From the NCBI GenBank assembly GCA_965198875.1, contig CBDAPU010000001.1, positions 558,001 to 622,000 of the forward strand: 64,000 nucleotides of DNA. Direction: 5' to 3'. Each line of letters opens with the position of its first letter. Within the stretch, counting starts at the first letter, position 1. This document shows, in pieces, positions 1 through 7,650 of the stretch. The position numbers and the translations under genes were made by a program. Under the pieces are notes generated by a model, which was not told the origin of the DNA, did no database searches, and worked only from the letters and a program-made list of their open reading frames with translations. The stretch is from CBDAPU01 sp965198875 (GTDB lineage: Bacteria; Pseudomonadota; Gammaproteobacteria; Eutrophobiales; Eutrophobiaceae).

Positions 1-311
1 TCGCCTTTGAAATGGATGACGAAGATCCGCCGTCTGTCTTTATCTTCGGCTTTGCTCTGCGCCTTGTGTCTGCTCTCGATCTCCTTGACGGATTGATTAA
101 AGGCCTTCTTTGGCAGTATGGCCGATTGCAACATCAGTTGCATGTGTTCAAACTTTTGATTGATGTTTTTCACTTCCAGATGCTCATCGGCGCCTGCCCG
201 GGCACGCGCCACGAGCATGGCCACGATAAAGGCCAGGGCCAGAAAGATGATAACAACCGTGGCGAACCGGGCCAGGAACATCCCGTATTCAGTAAGAAAA
301 TTAACCCACAT
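1..311 (-). CDS. sohB: SohB-like inner-membrane peptidase, N-terminal part (runs off the window)
   Basis: The minus strand opens at an ATG at 311 preceded by a GGGAGAGA ribosome site and stays open to the window edge (103 codons). The start MWVNFLTEYGMFLARF, followed by a hydrophobic helix (about residues 12-35), a charged linker with VKNIN, and RRIFVIHFKG near the edge, follows the N-terminal layout of SohB/S49 peptidases: membrane anchor, coiled linker, then the start of the ClpP-like fold. The catalytic Ser/Lys region lies outside the window. SohB-type proteins are signal-peptide-peptidase-like enzymes of the inner membrane. The call rests on motif recall only. Confidence 0.8.
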   Translation of the reverse strand, partial: MWVNFLTEYGMFLARFATVVIIFLALAFIVAMLVARARAGADEHLEVKNINQKFEHMQLMLQSAILPKKAFNQSVKEIESRHKAQSKAEDKDRRRIFVIHFKG

Positions 312-700
312 AGAAATATATCTCTCCCAGAGTTAGCGTTATGTTTCGTCTTATCCGTGCATGATAGCCGCAACCGGGCTCTTTTCTAGCGCCGTGCCCG
401 GCACGTTCATGACTACACAATACGTTGCAGCAATGGATTGTGTTGATTATGCCGAAAACAAGCCGACATGTCCTTGTAAAACCGCTCACTTGATGAGGAT
501 GACCTGAAATCAGAATAGCGGATCATAGGGCCATGTTAGCATCACGCTTAAAAGCAAGGGCGTGTTTCTTTTCAAGTGACCGTGAAAAAATAAACGGCCC
601 TGATCCACGTTAAGCAAAAAACCATGCCGATCACTTCTGTAGTATTGGAGGGTTATTCGCTGTACTATCCTTCGGCTTGCCGCGCAAAACGCCATATTAG
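312..700. other. Intergenic region between sohB and the ABC exporter
   Basis: This 389-base stretch lies between divergently transcribed sohB and the ABC exporter and should hold both promoters. No coding frame with a plausible start, no RNA gene and no clear repeat was recognised. Confidence 0.5.
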
Positions 701-2464
701 ATGAGATCCGCCGTCGATAAATTAAGGCCATTATACCGTTCCCTGCCATTTTTATTGACCTATAAAGGCAGGTTATTGTTTGCCTTGTTGTGTCTGCTGA
801 TAGCGGCCATCGCCGCACTGGCTATGCCGGTCTCTATCAGGTATGTGATCGATTATGGTTTTTCCGATGAGCATGTGCAGTCCATTGATATCTACTTCAT
901 TGTGCTGCTGGTGTTGTCGCTCCTCTATGCCCTGTCCTCTTCATTGCGTTATTACACGGTGATGTGGATAGGTGAGCGGGTGGTTGCGGACATCCGCTCC
1001 GCCGTTTATCAACATGTGATCAAGATGGGCCCGACGTTCTTTGAGGTGACCCGATCGGGCGAGGTGTTATCCCGGTTAACGAGCGATACCACGTTGGTGC
1101 AGTCCGTAGTCGGCGCCGGCCTGTCCATCGCCCTGAGAAGCGCATTTGTACTGATCGGCGGGTTGACCATGTTGTTTATCACCAGCCCTGAATTAAGCCT
1201 GCTGTTATTTGGGTTGTTTCCCGTGGTTATCCTGCCCGTGTGGCTGTACGGCAGAAAAGTGAGAACACTCTCTCGGGAGACACAGGACCGCATCGCCGAC
1301 TCAAGCGGTATCGCCAGTGAAGTGTTAAATGCCATTCATATCGTCCAGGCCTTTACCATGGAAGAGTTGCAAGTACGCCGTTTTAGCGCATCGGTGGAGC
1401 GCTCATTCAATGCAGCAAGACGGCGACTGTCAGTCAGCGCCTTGCTCTCAGGCGTGATTGTATTAACCGCATTCAGCGCCATTGTCATTGTGCTATGGGT
1501 GGGCGCCCGCTCTGTTATTGAAGGCAACCTCTCGGCCGGCACATTGGTGCAGTTTCTGTTTTATGCGACCTTTGTTGCGGGCAGCGTCACGGCCATCGGC
1601 GAGGTCTTTGGTGATGTGCAACGGGCGGCGGGCGCCATGGAGCGGTTAATCGAGCTGTTGAACACAAAACCGGAGATCACGACAACCCAGACCAGCAAAG
1701 CGTTTCCCGTAACGGGCGATCATCAAATTACCATAGACGATGTGAGCTTTCACTACCCAAGCCGTCCGGGTCAGTTGGCGTTAAATCAGTTTTCCCTTGA
1801 GATCAAATCGGGCGAGACGGTGGCCCTGGTCGGCCCTTCCGGGGCCGGTAAAAGCACGGTGTTTCAGTTGTTATTACGTTTTTATGAGCCCCGATCAGGG
1901 GCTGTTTTCATTGATGATGTGGATATTAAGGACTCGGATCTATATGAGCTTAGAAAACGCATCGGCATCGTGCCACAGCAGAGCGTGTTATTTGCCGATA
2001 CGGTGCTGGAGAACATTCGCCTCGGCAATCCGGCGGCCACGGATGAGCAGGTGATACAGGCTGCCGTCACCGCCCATGCCGATCAGTTTATTACCGCATT
2101 ACCGAGGGGGTATCAGACCTATCTGGGGGAGAGAGGCGCGCGGCTGTCCGGGGGACAACAACAACGTATTGCCATAGCCCGGGCAATACTGAAGGATCCG
2201 CCGATATTATTGCTTGATGAGGCCACCAGCTCCCTGGATGCGGAGAGCGAGAACCTGCTACAGCAGGCATTAGCGCAGTTAATGGTAAACAGAACCGTGA
2301 TCATCATCGCCCATCGCCTTGCCACAGTCAAAAAAGCTGGCAGAATTGTCGTCATGGAGCAGGGGAAGGTGGTGGATAGCGGCGCCCATGATGGCTTGAT
2401 TGGAAAAGCCGGGCTTTATTCAAGGCTGGCCAGACTGCAATTCAACCAGGGCGGACTGACTTAA
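701..2464 (+). CDS. MsbA-type ABC exporter, fused permease and ATPase (587 aa)
   Basis: A half-transporter that should work as a homodimer in the inner membrane. Residues 1-310 hold six predicted membrane helices. The nucleotide-binding domain follows: Walker A GPSGAGKST near 378-386, signature LSGGQ at 482-486, Walker B ILLLDEATSSLD near 502-513 and the H-loop in IIIAHRL. Length and layout fit the MsbA/multidrug ABC exporter family, and it resembles the MsbA-related group found in proteobacteria more than lipid A flippase itself. The substrate cannot be read from the sequence. No strong ribosome site precedes the ATG, so the exact start is uncertain. It stands alone, with no partner gene. 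Confidence 0.88.
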   Translation: MRSAVDKLRPLYRSLPFLLTYKGRLLFALLCLLIAAIAALAMPVSIRYVIDYGFSDEHVQSIDIYFIVLLVLSLLYALSSSLRYYTVMWIGERVVADIRSAVYQHVIKMGPTFFEVTRSGEVLSRLTSDTTLVQSVVGAGLSIALRSAFVLIGGLTMLFITSPELSLLLFGLFPVVILPVWLYGRKVRTLSRETQDRIADSSGIASEVLNAIHIVQAFTMEELQVRRFSASVERSFNAARRRLSVSALLSGVIVLTAFSAIVIVLWVGARSVIEGNLSAGTLVQFLFYATFVAGSVTAIGEVFGDVQRAAGAMERLIELLNTKPEITTTQTSKAFPVTGDHQITIDDVSFHYPSRPGQLALNQFSLEIKSGETVALVGPSGAGKSTVFQLLLRFYEPRSGAVFIDDVDIKDSDLYELRKRIGIVPQQSVLFADTVLENIRLGNPAATDEQVIQAAVTAHADQFITALPRGYQTYLGERGARLSGGQQQRIAIARAILKDPPILLLDEATSSLDAESENLLQQALAQLMVNRTVIIIAHRLATVKKAGRIVVMEQGKVVDSGAHDGLIGKAGLYSRLARLQFNQGGLT

Positions 2465-2535
2465 CCTGAGGCTTCCCGGTATTCGTATCGTGCCCCATCC
2501 AACGAGGCCGACAGAGCATCAGGTGGATGCCCTCC

Positions 2536-2682
2536 GATCAGAGGCGGGATGGATATGGCGAAGATAAGGATACTTGGCCGAGCCTGATCTCAGATCAAAG
2601 GCGAGTGGGTGTATGGTGGAAGGCGGGACAGCTCAGGTCTCAAATTAAGATCATAGGGTCAAAGGCGGGATGGGTATGGCGG
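2536..2682 (+). repeat. Three degenerate copies of a ~25-bp motif
   Basis: Copies begin near 2536 (gatcagaggcgggatggata), 2593 (gatcaaaggcgagtgggtgt) and 2657 (ggtcaaaggcgggatgggta), spaced 57 and 64 bases. They share a core of the form tcAAAGGCGgGaTGGgTATGGcGg. The 2465-2909 gap carries no recognised gene; short open frames there have no family resemblance. The origin of the repeat is unknown. Confidence 0.5.
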
Positions 2683-2847
2683 CGGTGGCGAGCAGTCATC
2701 GTCATGGCCTGATAACATCAGGCCGCCCCGTGGATGCAGGCTGGCCGACAGGCATGGCTGGCGGATAATGTTGCCGGGCACTGCCCTGGGCATTTGACTT
2801 AGGTCTTTGAGCAAAGCGAGGATGGCGCCGAGCCGCAGGATGCAGTA

Positions 2848-2870
2848 GCGAGTGGTTGAAGGCGCATGCC
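2848..2870 (+). pseudogene. Partial tRNA-Ser copy (D-arm to anticodon-stem part)
   Basis: The 23 bases starting gcgagtggttgaaggcgcat repeat the D-arm and anticodon-stem part of the complete tRNA-Ser 72 bases downstream (2920-2942) with two differences. No matching 3' half or acceptor stem is present, so this is a remnant and not a functional tRNA. It may be debris from unequal recombination or from an integration event. Confidence 0.55.
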
Positions 2871-2909
2871 CGTTGGGAAGGGATAACTGTTTTAACATGA
2901 AGCTATATC

Positions 2910-2998
2910 GGAGAGGTGGCCGAGTGGTTGAAGGCGCACGCCTGGAAAGTGTGTATACGTTTAGCGTATCGAGGGTTCGAATCCCTCTCTCTCCGCCA
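2910..2998 (+). tRNA. tRNA-Ser (anticodon GGA)
   Basis: The 89-base class II tRNA has a 7-bp acceptor stem (ggagagg with tctctcc, one G-U pair), D-arm, anticodon loop CTGGAAA (anticodon GGA, reading UCC/UCU), a long variable arm (gtgtatacgtttagcgtatc) typical of serine tRNAs, T-arm with GGTTCGAATCC, discriminator G and an encoded CCA. Confidence 0.96.
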
Positions 2999-3099
2999 AT
3001 CAATATAAAAGAGAAATGTGTCGTCTATCGCTTATACTTAACTTGTGAGAAATCGTTTTCATATCCCTAATCTCACTACATAAACAAACTATTGTTAAT

Positions 3100-3645
3100 A
3101 TGTTAATAAAAAACTCATCGGCGCGATTTGGGCTGCTGACAAAACTCTTTCACTGGTCTATCGCCATCCTCATACTCGGTTTGATCTGGCTGGGCTGGTA
3201 CATGGTCGAGCTGACCTACTATGACAAGTGGTATAAAGACGCCCTGGACTATCACAAGTCCTTGGGAGTGCTGGTGCTGGTGCTCGCGTTAATGAAAATC
3301 GGCTGGCAATGTTACACACCCGCGCCGGCTCCCCTGCCCGGGTTAAAGCCCTGGGAGCGCATCGGCGCCAAAAGCATGCATTATATTTTTTTTGCTATGA
3401 TGATGTTGATCCCGCTCAGCGGTTATCTGATCTCCACCTCGGCAGGCAAGCCGATTGAAATGTTCAACTGGTTTGACATACCGGCAATCATGGATGTGGA
3501 TGAAAAACTCAGGGAATGGGCGATCACCGTTCACTTTTATCTGGCCTACGCCACATTGTTTTTAGTTATCGGCCATGGGGGGGCGGCAATCAAACACCAG
3601 TTTATCGACAAGGACGGCACCTTGAGGCGCATGCTATGGGGATAA
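3100..3645 (+). CDS. Cytochrome b561 family protein (CybB/YceJ-like), 181 aa
   Basis: A small inner-membrane di-heme b-type cytochrome that moves electrons between the quinone pool and a partner. Four hydrophobic helices are visible, with histidines in LFHWSI (helix 1), DYHKSL (helix 2) and TVHFYLAY (helix 4), plus the C-terminal signature HGGAAIKHQFIDKDGTL typical of the family. Length matches CybB/YceJ. In enteric bacteria a relative is paired with YceI; here a YceI gene lies 2.8 kb away. The stop faces the transporter gene with a 3-base gap. The ATG lacks a clear Shine-Dalgarno. Confidence 0.92.
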   Translation: MLIKNSSARFGLLTKLFHWSIAILILGLIWLGWYMVELTYYDKWYKDALDYHKSLGVLVLVLALMKIGWQCYTPAPAPLPGLKPWERIGAKSMHYIFFAMMMLIPLSGYLISTSAGKPIEMFNWFDIPAIMDVDEKLREWAITVHFYLAYATLFLVIGHGGAAIKHQFIDKDGTLRRMLWG

Positions 3646-3648
3646 ACA

Positions 3649-5019
3649 TCATATCAACGTCATATAGCAAATAAAGGTAACAATGAGCGCCAACATCAAG
3701 TTGAGCGCCAGACCCTCTCTCACCATCCTCTGCATACTCACCTTGCCAGAACCGAACACAATGGCATTGGGCACGGTGGCGACCGGTAGCATAAACGCAC
3801 AGGAAGCGGAGATGGCCGCCGGGATCATCATCAGCTCCGGGCTAACACCCACAGCAATAGCGGTGGCCGCCAATATGGGCATCAGCAATGTGGTCGTCGC
3901 CGTATTCGATGTGATCTCGGTTAAAAACGTCACACTCAGGCAGATACACAGAATCAACACGGGCACAGGTAAAGCCGCCAGCACGGCCAGTTGTTGCCCG
4001 ATGAGTTCGGCAAGACCACTGGATGAGAATGCCTTTGCAATGGTGAGCCCACTGGCAAATAACAATAACATGCCCCAGGGAATAGCCACGGCGCTCTCCC
4101 AATCCAGCAAACGACCGCCTCCTCCTGAAGGCGCCAGGAACATCACCACCACCGCCGCCAGTGCAACAGTCCCATCCCCTACCCCCGGGACGCCTAATAA
4201 TCCCGACCAGCCCCCAAAGGGCTCAACCCGTGTGATCCAGAGAAACACCGTCATAGCAAACACCACCAGCACCCGCTTCTCTTCGCGCCGCCATTCACCG
4301 GCCTCGGGGATGATCAGATCCTGATCCCAGGTTACGTTTCGCGTCAACCACAATGCCATGAGAGGCAAGCTGCATATCACGATGGGCAGGCCGGTTTTCA
4401 TCCATCTTGCGAAGGTGTATTCCTGGTTGGTGAACTCGGCGTAAACACCGGCGAAAATGATGTTCGGCGGTGTGCCGATCAATGTTGCCGTGCCGCCCAC
4501 AGAGGCGGCATAGGCAAGACCCAGCACAACGGCGATGGACAAGTCCTGATCATCCACGTGTTTGAGCACCGCCAGGGCGATCGGGATCAACATCAATGTG
4601 GTTGCGGTATTGCTGATCCACATGGATAGCAAAGCGGCGGTGATCATAAATGCCAGCACGATCCTTTTACCGCTACCGCCGACAGTATTTAATATCATCA
4701 AGGCAAAACGTCTGTGTACACCGGACTTCTCCAGCGCCCTGGCCAGCATAAAACCCGCCATTAACAACAGGATAACGTGACTGCCCAGACCGGCTGCGGC
4801 CTCTTTGTGTGTTAATACGTTTGTCAGCGGGAAAGCAAAGAACGGGATTAACGATGTGGCCGGAATGGGAATTGTCTCTGTGATCCACCAGCTCGCTGTT
4901 AATAACGTAATAGCCGCCGTCATGGCGATGGCATAGTCGTGATCAAAATAACGCAACACGAGAAACAACAACACGGCGGCCAGCGGGCCTGCAAACAGCA
5001 TGATGGTTTTTATCTTCAT
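3649..5019 (-). CDS. DASS/SLC13 family sodium-coupled dicarboxylate or anion transporter (456 aa)
   Basis: A polytopic inner-membrane transporter of the divalent anion:Na+ symporter family. The two SNT signatures that bind sodium and carboxylate are present as ISNTATTLMLIP and TSNTATTTLLMP, in the inverted-repeat halves, together with GTATLIGTPPN. About 11-12 hydrophobic segments span the protein and length is normal for bacterial relatives. The substrate (succinate, malate, citrate, sulfate and so on) cannot be settled from sequence. It converges with the cytochrome gene and stands as a single gene. Confidence 0.92.
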   Translation of the reverse strand: MKIKTIMLFAGPLAAVLLFLVLRYFDHDYAIAMTAAITLLTASWWITETIPIPATSLIPFFAFPLTNVLTHKEAAAGLGSHVILLLMAGFMLARALEKSGVHRRFALMILNTVGGSGKRIVLAFMITAALLSMWISNTATTLMLIPIALAVLKHVDDQDLSIAVVLGLAYAASVGGTATLIGTPPNIIFAGVYAEFTNQEYTFARWMKTGLPIVICSLPLMALWLTRNVTWDQDLIIPEAGEWRREEKRVLVVFAMTVFLWITRVEPFGGWSGLLGVPGVGDGTVALAAVVVMFLAPSGGGGRLLDWESAVAIPWGMLLLFASGLTIAKAFSSSGLAELIGQQLAVLAALPVPVLILCICLSVTFLTEITSNTATTTLLMPILAATAIAVGVSPELMMIPAAISASCAFMLPVATVPNAIVFGSGKVSMQRMVREGLALNLMLALIVTFICYMTLI

Positions 5020-5105
5020 TATGTCTTGTTGTTATTGACCTGGGTGTTATGGGGTATTATATGGCTTAGGTTCATTGGTTGATATATGCAAGTTACCTAA
5101 CCCCT

Positions 5106-5987
5106 ATGAAAGCCCCGTCACTTCCAAGCAGAGCGATTGCGATGCTCTTTTTAATGAGTCCGCCCCGGCTTTTAATGGCGAGCCCCGCCTGTTTACTGGA
5201 TGACTTCACGGCTCACTATACCCATGTGTTCGAAAACCAGCGCATGATCGGTGATTGCTATCAGAGACTTATCGCTAACATGGAAAAAGCCGCTATCGCA
5301 CAAAGGGGGATCGTGGCCTTTATGGCGAAAGAACACCCTGTTGCCGGTTATAAAGTGGGTTTGACCAGTAACAAGGCGAGGCGGATGTTCGCCATTACCC
5401 ACCCCCTGGTTGGGACCTTGTTTGCGGGCATGTTATTAAAAAATAACGCCCATGTATCCCTGGGATCCGGCACATCGCTACGGGTGGAGCTCGATTTAAT
5501 GGTGCGTGTTAAATCCGACAGGATTAACAAGGCGACGACAATCCACGAGGTGGCGGCGGATATTGATGCGCTCATAGCATTTATCGAATTACCTGATCTC
5601 CTGTTTGACCTGGGGCAGGATAATGCGGCGGCCCTATTACTGGCGAGCAATGTGGGTGCGAGATGGGGGGTCATGGGAGAGGCGGTGAGCATTACCGATC
5701 CCGGTTATCTGGTTAAACAACTACCGGACATGGAATTTGAACTGATGGCGGGAGCAGGGGAGATCATCCGTCAAGGCCAGGGAGAACAGATCCTCGGCCA
5801 CCCGTTAAACGCCGTTTTGTATCTGCTGGATGAGTTGAAGAGGAGAAATCAATCGCTGGCTGGAGGCCAACTGCTTAGCCTGGGTGCGATAGGCAGCCCC
5901 GTCAAAGCACAAGCGGGCGCCCGTTATACCGCCAGATATTCAGGTTTTAGTGAAAAAGTATTCAGCGTTTGCGTGACTATCGAATGA
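5106..5987 (+). CDS. 2-keto-4-pentenoate hydratase (MhpD)-like protein with signal-like N-terminus
   Basis: The body matches the FAH/MhpD hydratase-decarboxylase superfamily: GYKVGLTS near the N-terminal third, metal-ligand positions VELDLMVRV (E-x-D) and FIELPDL (E), then GHPLNAVLYLLDEL and a C-terminal beta core. Known members hydrate 2-hydroxypentadienoate in aromatic meta-cleavage. The ATG at 5106 gives MKAPSLPSRAIAMLFLMSPP, a stretch resembling a signal peptide ahead of the domain; a TTG at 5079 would add nine residues. Export would be unusual for this family. No other meta-cleavage gene is next to it, so the physiological reaction is open. Confidence 0.75.
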   Translation: MKAPSLPSRAIAMLFLMSPPRLLMASPACLLDDFTAHYTHVFENQRMIGDCYQRLIANMEKAAIAQRGIVAFMAKEHPVAGYKVGLTSNKARRMFAITHPLVGTLFAGMLLKNNAHVSLGSGTSLRVELDLMVRVKSDRINKATTIHEVAADIDALIAFIELPDLLFDLGQDNAAALLLASNVGARWGVMGEAVSITDPGYLVKQLPDMEFELMAGAGEIIRQGQGEQILGHPLNAVLYLLDELKRRNQSLAGGQLLSLGAIGSPVKAQAGARYTARYSGFSEKVFSVCVTIE

Positions 5988-6004
5988 TGGGACACATGAT
6001 CTGG

Positions 6005-6434
6005 CTAATGAGCCTTCTGACCCCGCACCCGGGCGAAATCCGCATCCATCGGCATAATGGCCTCTCGCACATGCACCAGCTCGCCACTGTCTTTCAGCCG
6101 GACTGATCGCCCATCATCTCTATACCCAACTGTTCATATAAAGACCTGATATCTAGAGCCCTTTTTTATCGGCATAGCGATGATAAATCTCGACGAACAG
6201 CAGTTTTTCCATCAACCGATCCAGTTGTGCGAATAACGCCGCTCCCGACCAGAGCCTGGTCGATGTGAGAGAACATGTTTGTAATGTCTCAAGCGCCATA
6301 TCCAGGGATTCTTGATTATGACTGCTTGCTCTGAGCCCCAGATCCGCCATTAACGCCATGGCCGCTCCAGTAGATCATCATTCTCGCCGTCCAGAGCTCA
6401 TGTTGTGCCGTTGTGTTTGGGATCATGGCGACCA
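6005..6434 (-). pseudogene. Probable decayed gene, unidentified (several frameshifts)
   Basis: Three minus-strand frames carry consecutive protein-like text with stops at the switches: a 68-codon piece (6153-6359) containing LDMALETLQTC and LFVEIYHRYADKK, then RALDIRSLYEQLGIEMMGDQ after an A-run, then KDSGELVHVREAIMPMDADF ending at 6005. Reading across the frames gives one continuous, soluble-looking protein of about 130 residues. The family was not recognised. The alternative is chance open frames, so confidence is low. Confidence 0.35.
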
Positions 6435-6465
6435 TGACTTATAATGCCGGATAAACACTTAATAA

Positions 6466-7056
6466 TTATTTCCTTATCCCTTCAATGTAGAGATCCAGAT
6501 CCATGGTTTCTGACTTAGGACCCAGGTTATAGGTCATGCCAAAATCTGAACGGCGTAGTTTAACGTGTCCCTCAAAACCTGCCCGATAACCGCCCCAGGG
6601 ATCATCCCCTTCGCCGATGTACTTAAAATCAATGGAGATGGGTTTGCTGACGCCATGTAGCGTCAAGATCCCCTCCATCTTGCCGCCATCAGCGTCACAC
6701 TGACACTTCGTGCTCTTGAACATGGCCTCAGGGTATTTTTTCACATCAAGAAAATCTTCTTCACGAAGATGCTTGTCACGTTCGGCATGGTTGGAGTCAA
6801 TGCTCGCCGTTTTAATGTTGACGTTTATCGAGGAGGCGCCGGGGTTGTCTTTGTCCCAGGTGAATGTGCCGCCGAAATCGTTAAAGCGACCGGTCAGGAC
6901 GCTGTAGCCCAGGTGATAAATTCTGAATTGAATGGCAGCATGCATACCGGGAATGTCGATATCGTATTCGGCGGCGGTAGCGATGGGAGGTGCGATGCTG
7001 GTTAGTGTGAATGTGTAGAGCAGCAGTGCGATAGATAGTATGCGTTTTGATGTCAT
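6466..7056 (-). CDS. YceI family periplasmic lipid/polyisoprenoid-binding protein (196 aa)
   Basis: The start at 7056 (MTSKRILSIALLLYTFTL) has an AGAGG ribosome site seven bases upstream and opens a Sec signal peptide, with cleavage expected after a TATA-A stretch; an upstream in-frame ATG at 7098 lacks such support. The mature part shows YceI features: DxxHAAIQFRIYHLG, GRFNDFGGTFTWD, the repeated SINVNIKTASIDS strand, HGVSKPISIDFKY and a C-terminal FGMTYNLGP. YceI proteins form lipocalin-like barrels binding isoprenoid lipids such as quinones; the cytochrome b561 upstream may be a functional partner. Confidence 0.92.
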   Translation of the reverse strand: MTSKRILSIALLLYTFTLTSIAPPIATAAEYDIDIPGMHAAIQFRIYHLGYSVLTGRFNDFGGTFTWDKDNPGASSINVNIKTASIDSNHAERDKHLREEDFLDVKKYPEAMFKSTKCQCDADGGKMEGILTLHGVSKPISIDFKYIGEGDDPWGGYRAGFEGHVKLRRSDFGMTYNLGPKSETMDLDLYIEGIRK

Positions 7057-7405
7057 GGCGAGACCTCTTATGAATTCGTTTATGTTGGATTTTTGCACGA
7101 CGCTGATTATAAAGATATCCGCAGATAAATAAATCCAATTTTAAGATCGCCACCTAACGAAGATGGCGTGGGCAGATGAGGAGAGCCAGCGAGCACTCAC
7201 TTATGATACAGGTAGTGACACAATCGCTTCACGCCCGTTATCTGCAATATATCCTGCTGAGCGCAGGGAGATAGCATGAACCATGAAAGTAGCTTTGCAT
7301 AAGCCTCACGGGGGATCAGCAATAAAGCCTTCCCCCCACGGTAAAAATTAAGGCAAGATCGGTCTGCTTAATCACCGCTCTGCGGTATAATGTCACTCTT
7401 ACATT
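7057..7405. other. Intergenic region with no recognised feature
   Basis: 349 bases between the yceI start and tRNA-Arg. It should include the yceI promoter. No family-like frame, no RNA gene and no strong hairpin were seen. Confidence 0.45.
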
Positions 7406-7482
7406 TGGCGCGCCCTGAGAGACTCGAACTCCCGACCACCTGGTTCGAAGCCAGGTACTCTATCCAACTGAGCTAAGGGCGC
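7406..7482 (-). tRNA. tRNA-Arg (anticodon TCG)
   Basis: A 77-base cloverleaf on the minus strand: acceptor gcgccct/agggcgc, D-arm AGCTCAGTTGGATAGAGTA, anticodon loop CTTCGAA (TCG, reading CGA), T-arm GAGTTCGAGTCTC, discriminator G and encoded CCA. It shares much of its sequence with the tRNA-Arg(ACG) at 24.1 kb. Confidence 0.95.
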
Positions 7483-7650
7483 ATGATGTTTAGTTTAGCT
7501 ATAAATAGCAGGCCGTCACCTGTTTGCAACCATTTATCCTGTCGTTATTTTTATTCGCTGCTTGTTCCATTCTCCATGACGATACTGCACTTAATATCCG
7601 CATCTCCCAGTGGTTTAGCCGATGGGCATAAGGGTGAATGCAGGGCGAAC

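Noticed and set aside
12..389. 125-codon plus-strand open frame at the left edge
   Set aside because: It is antisense to the sohB start, which has a ribosome site and family match; the plus-strand protein resembles nothing.
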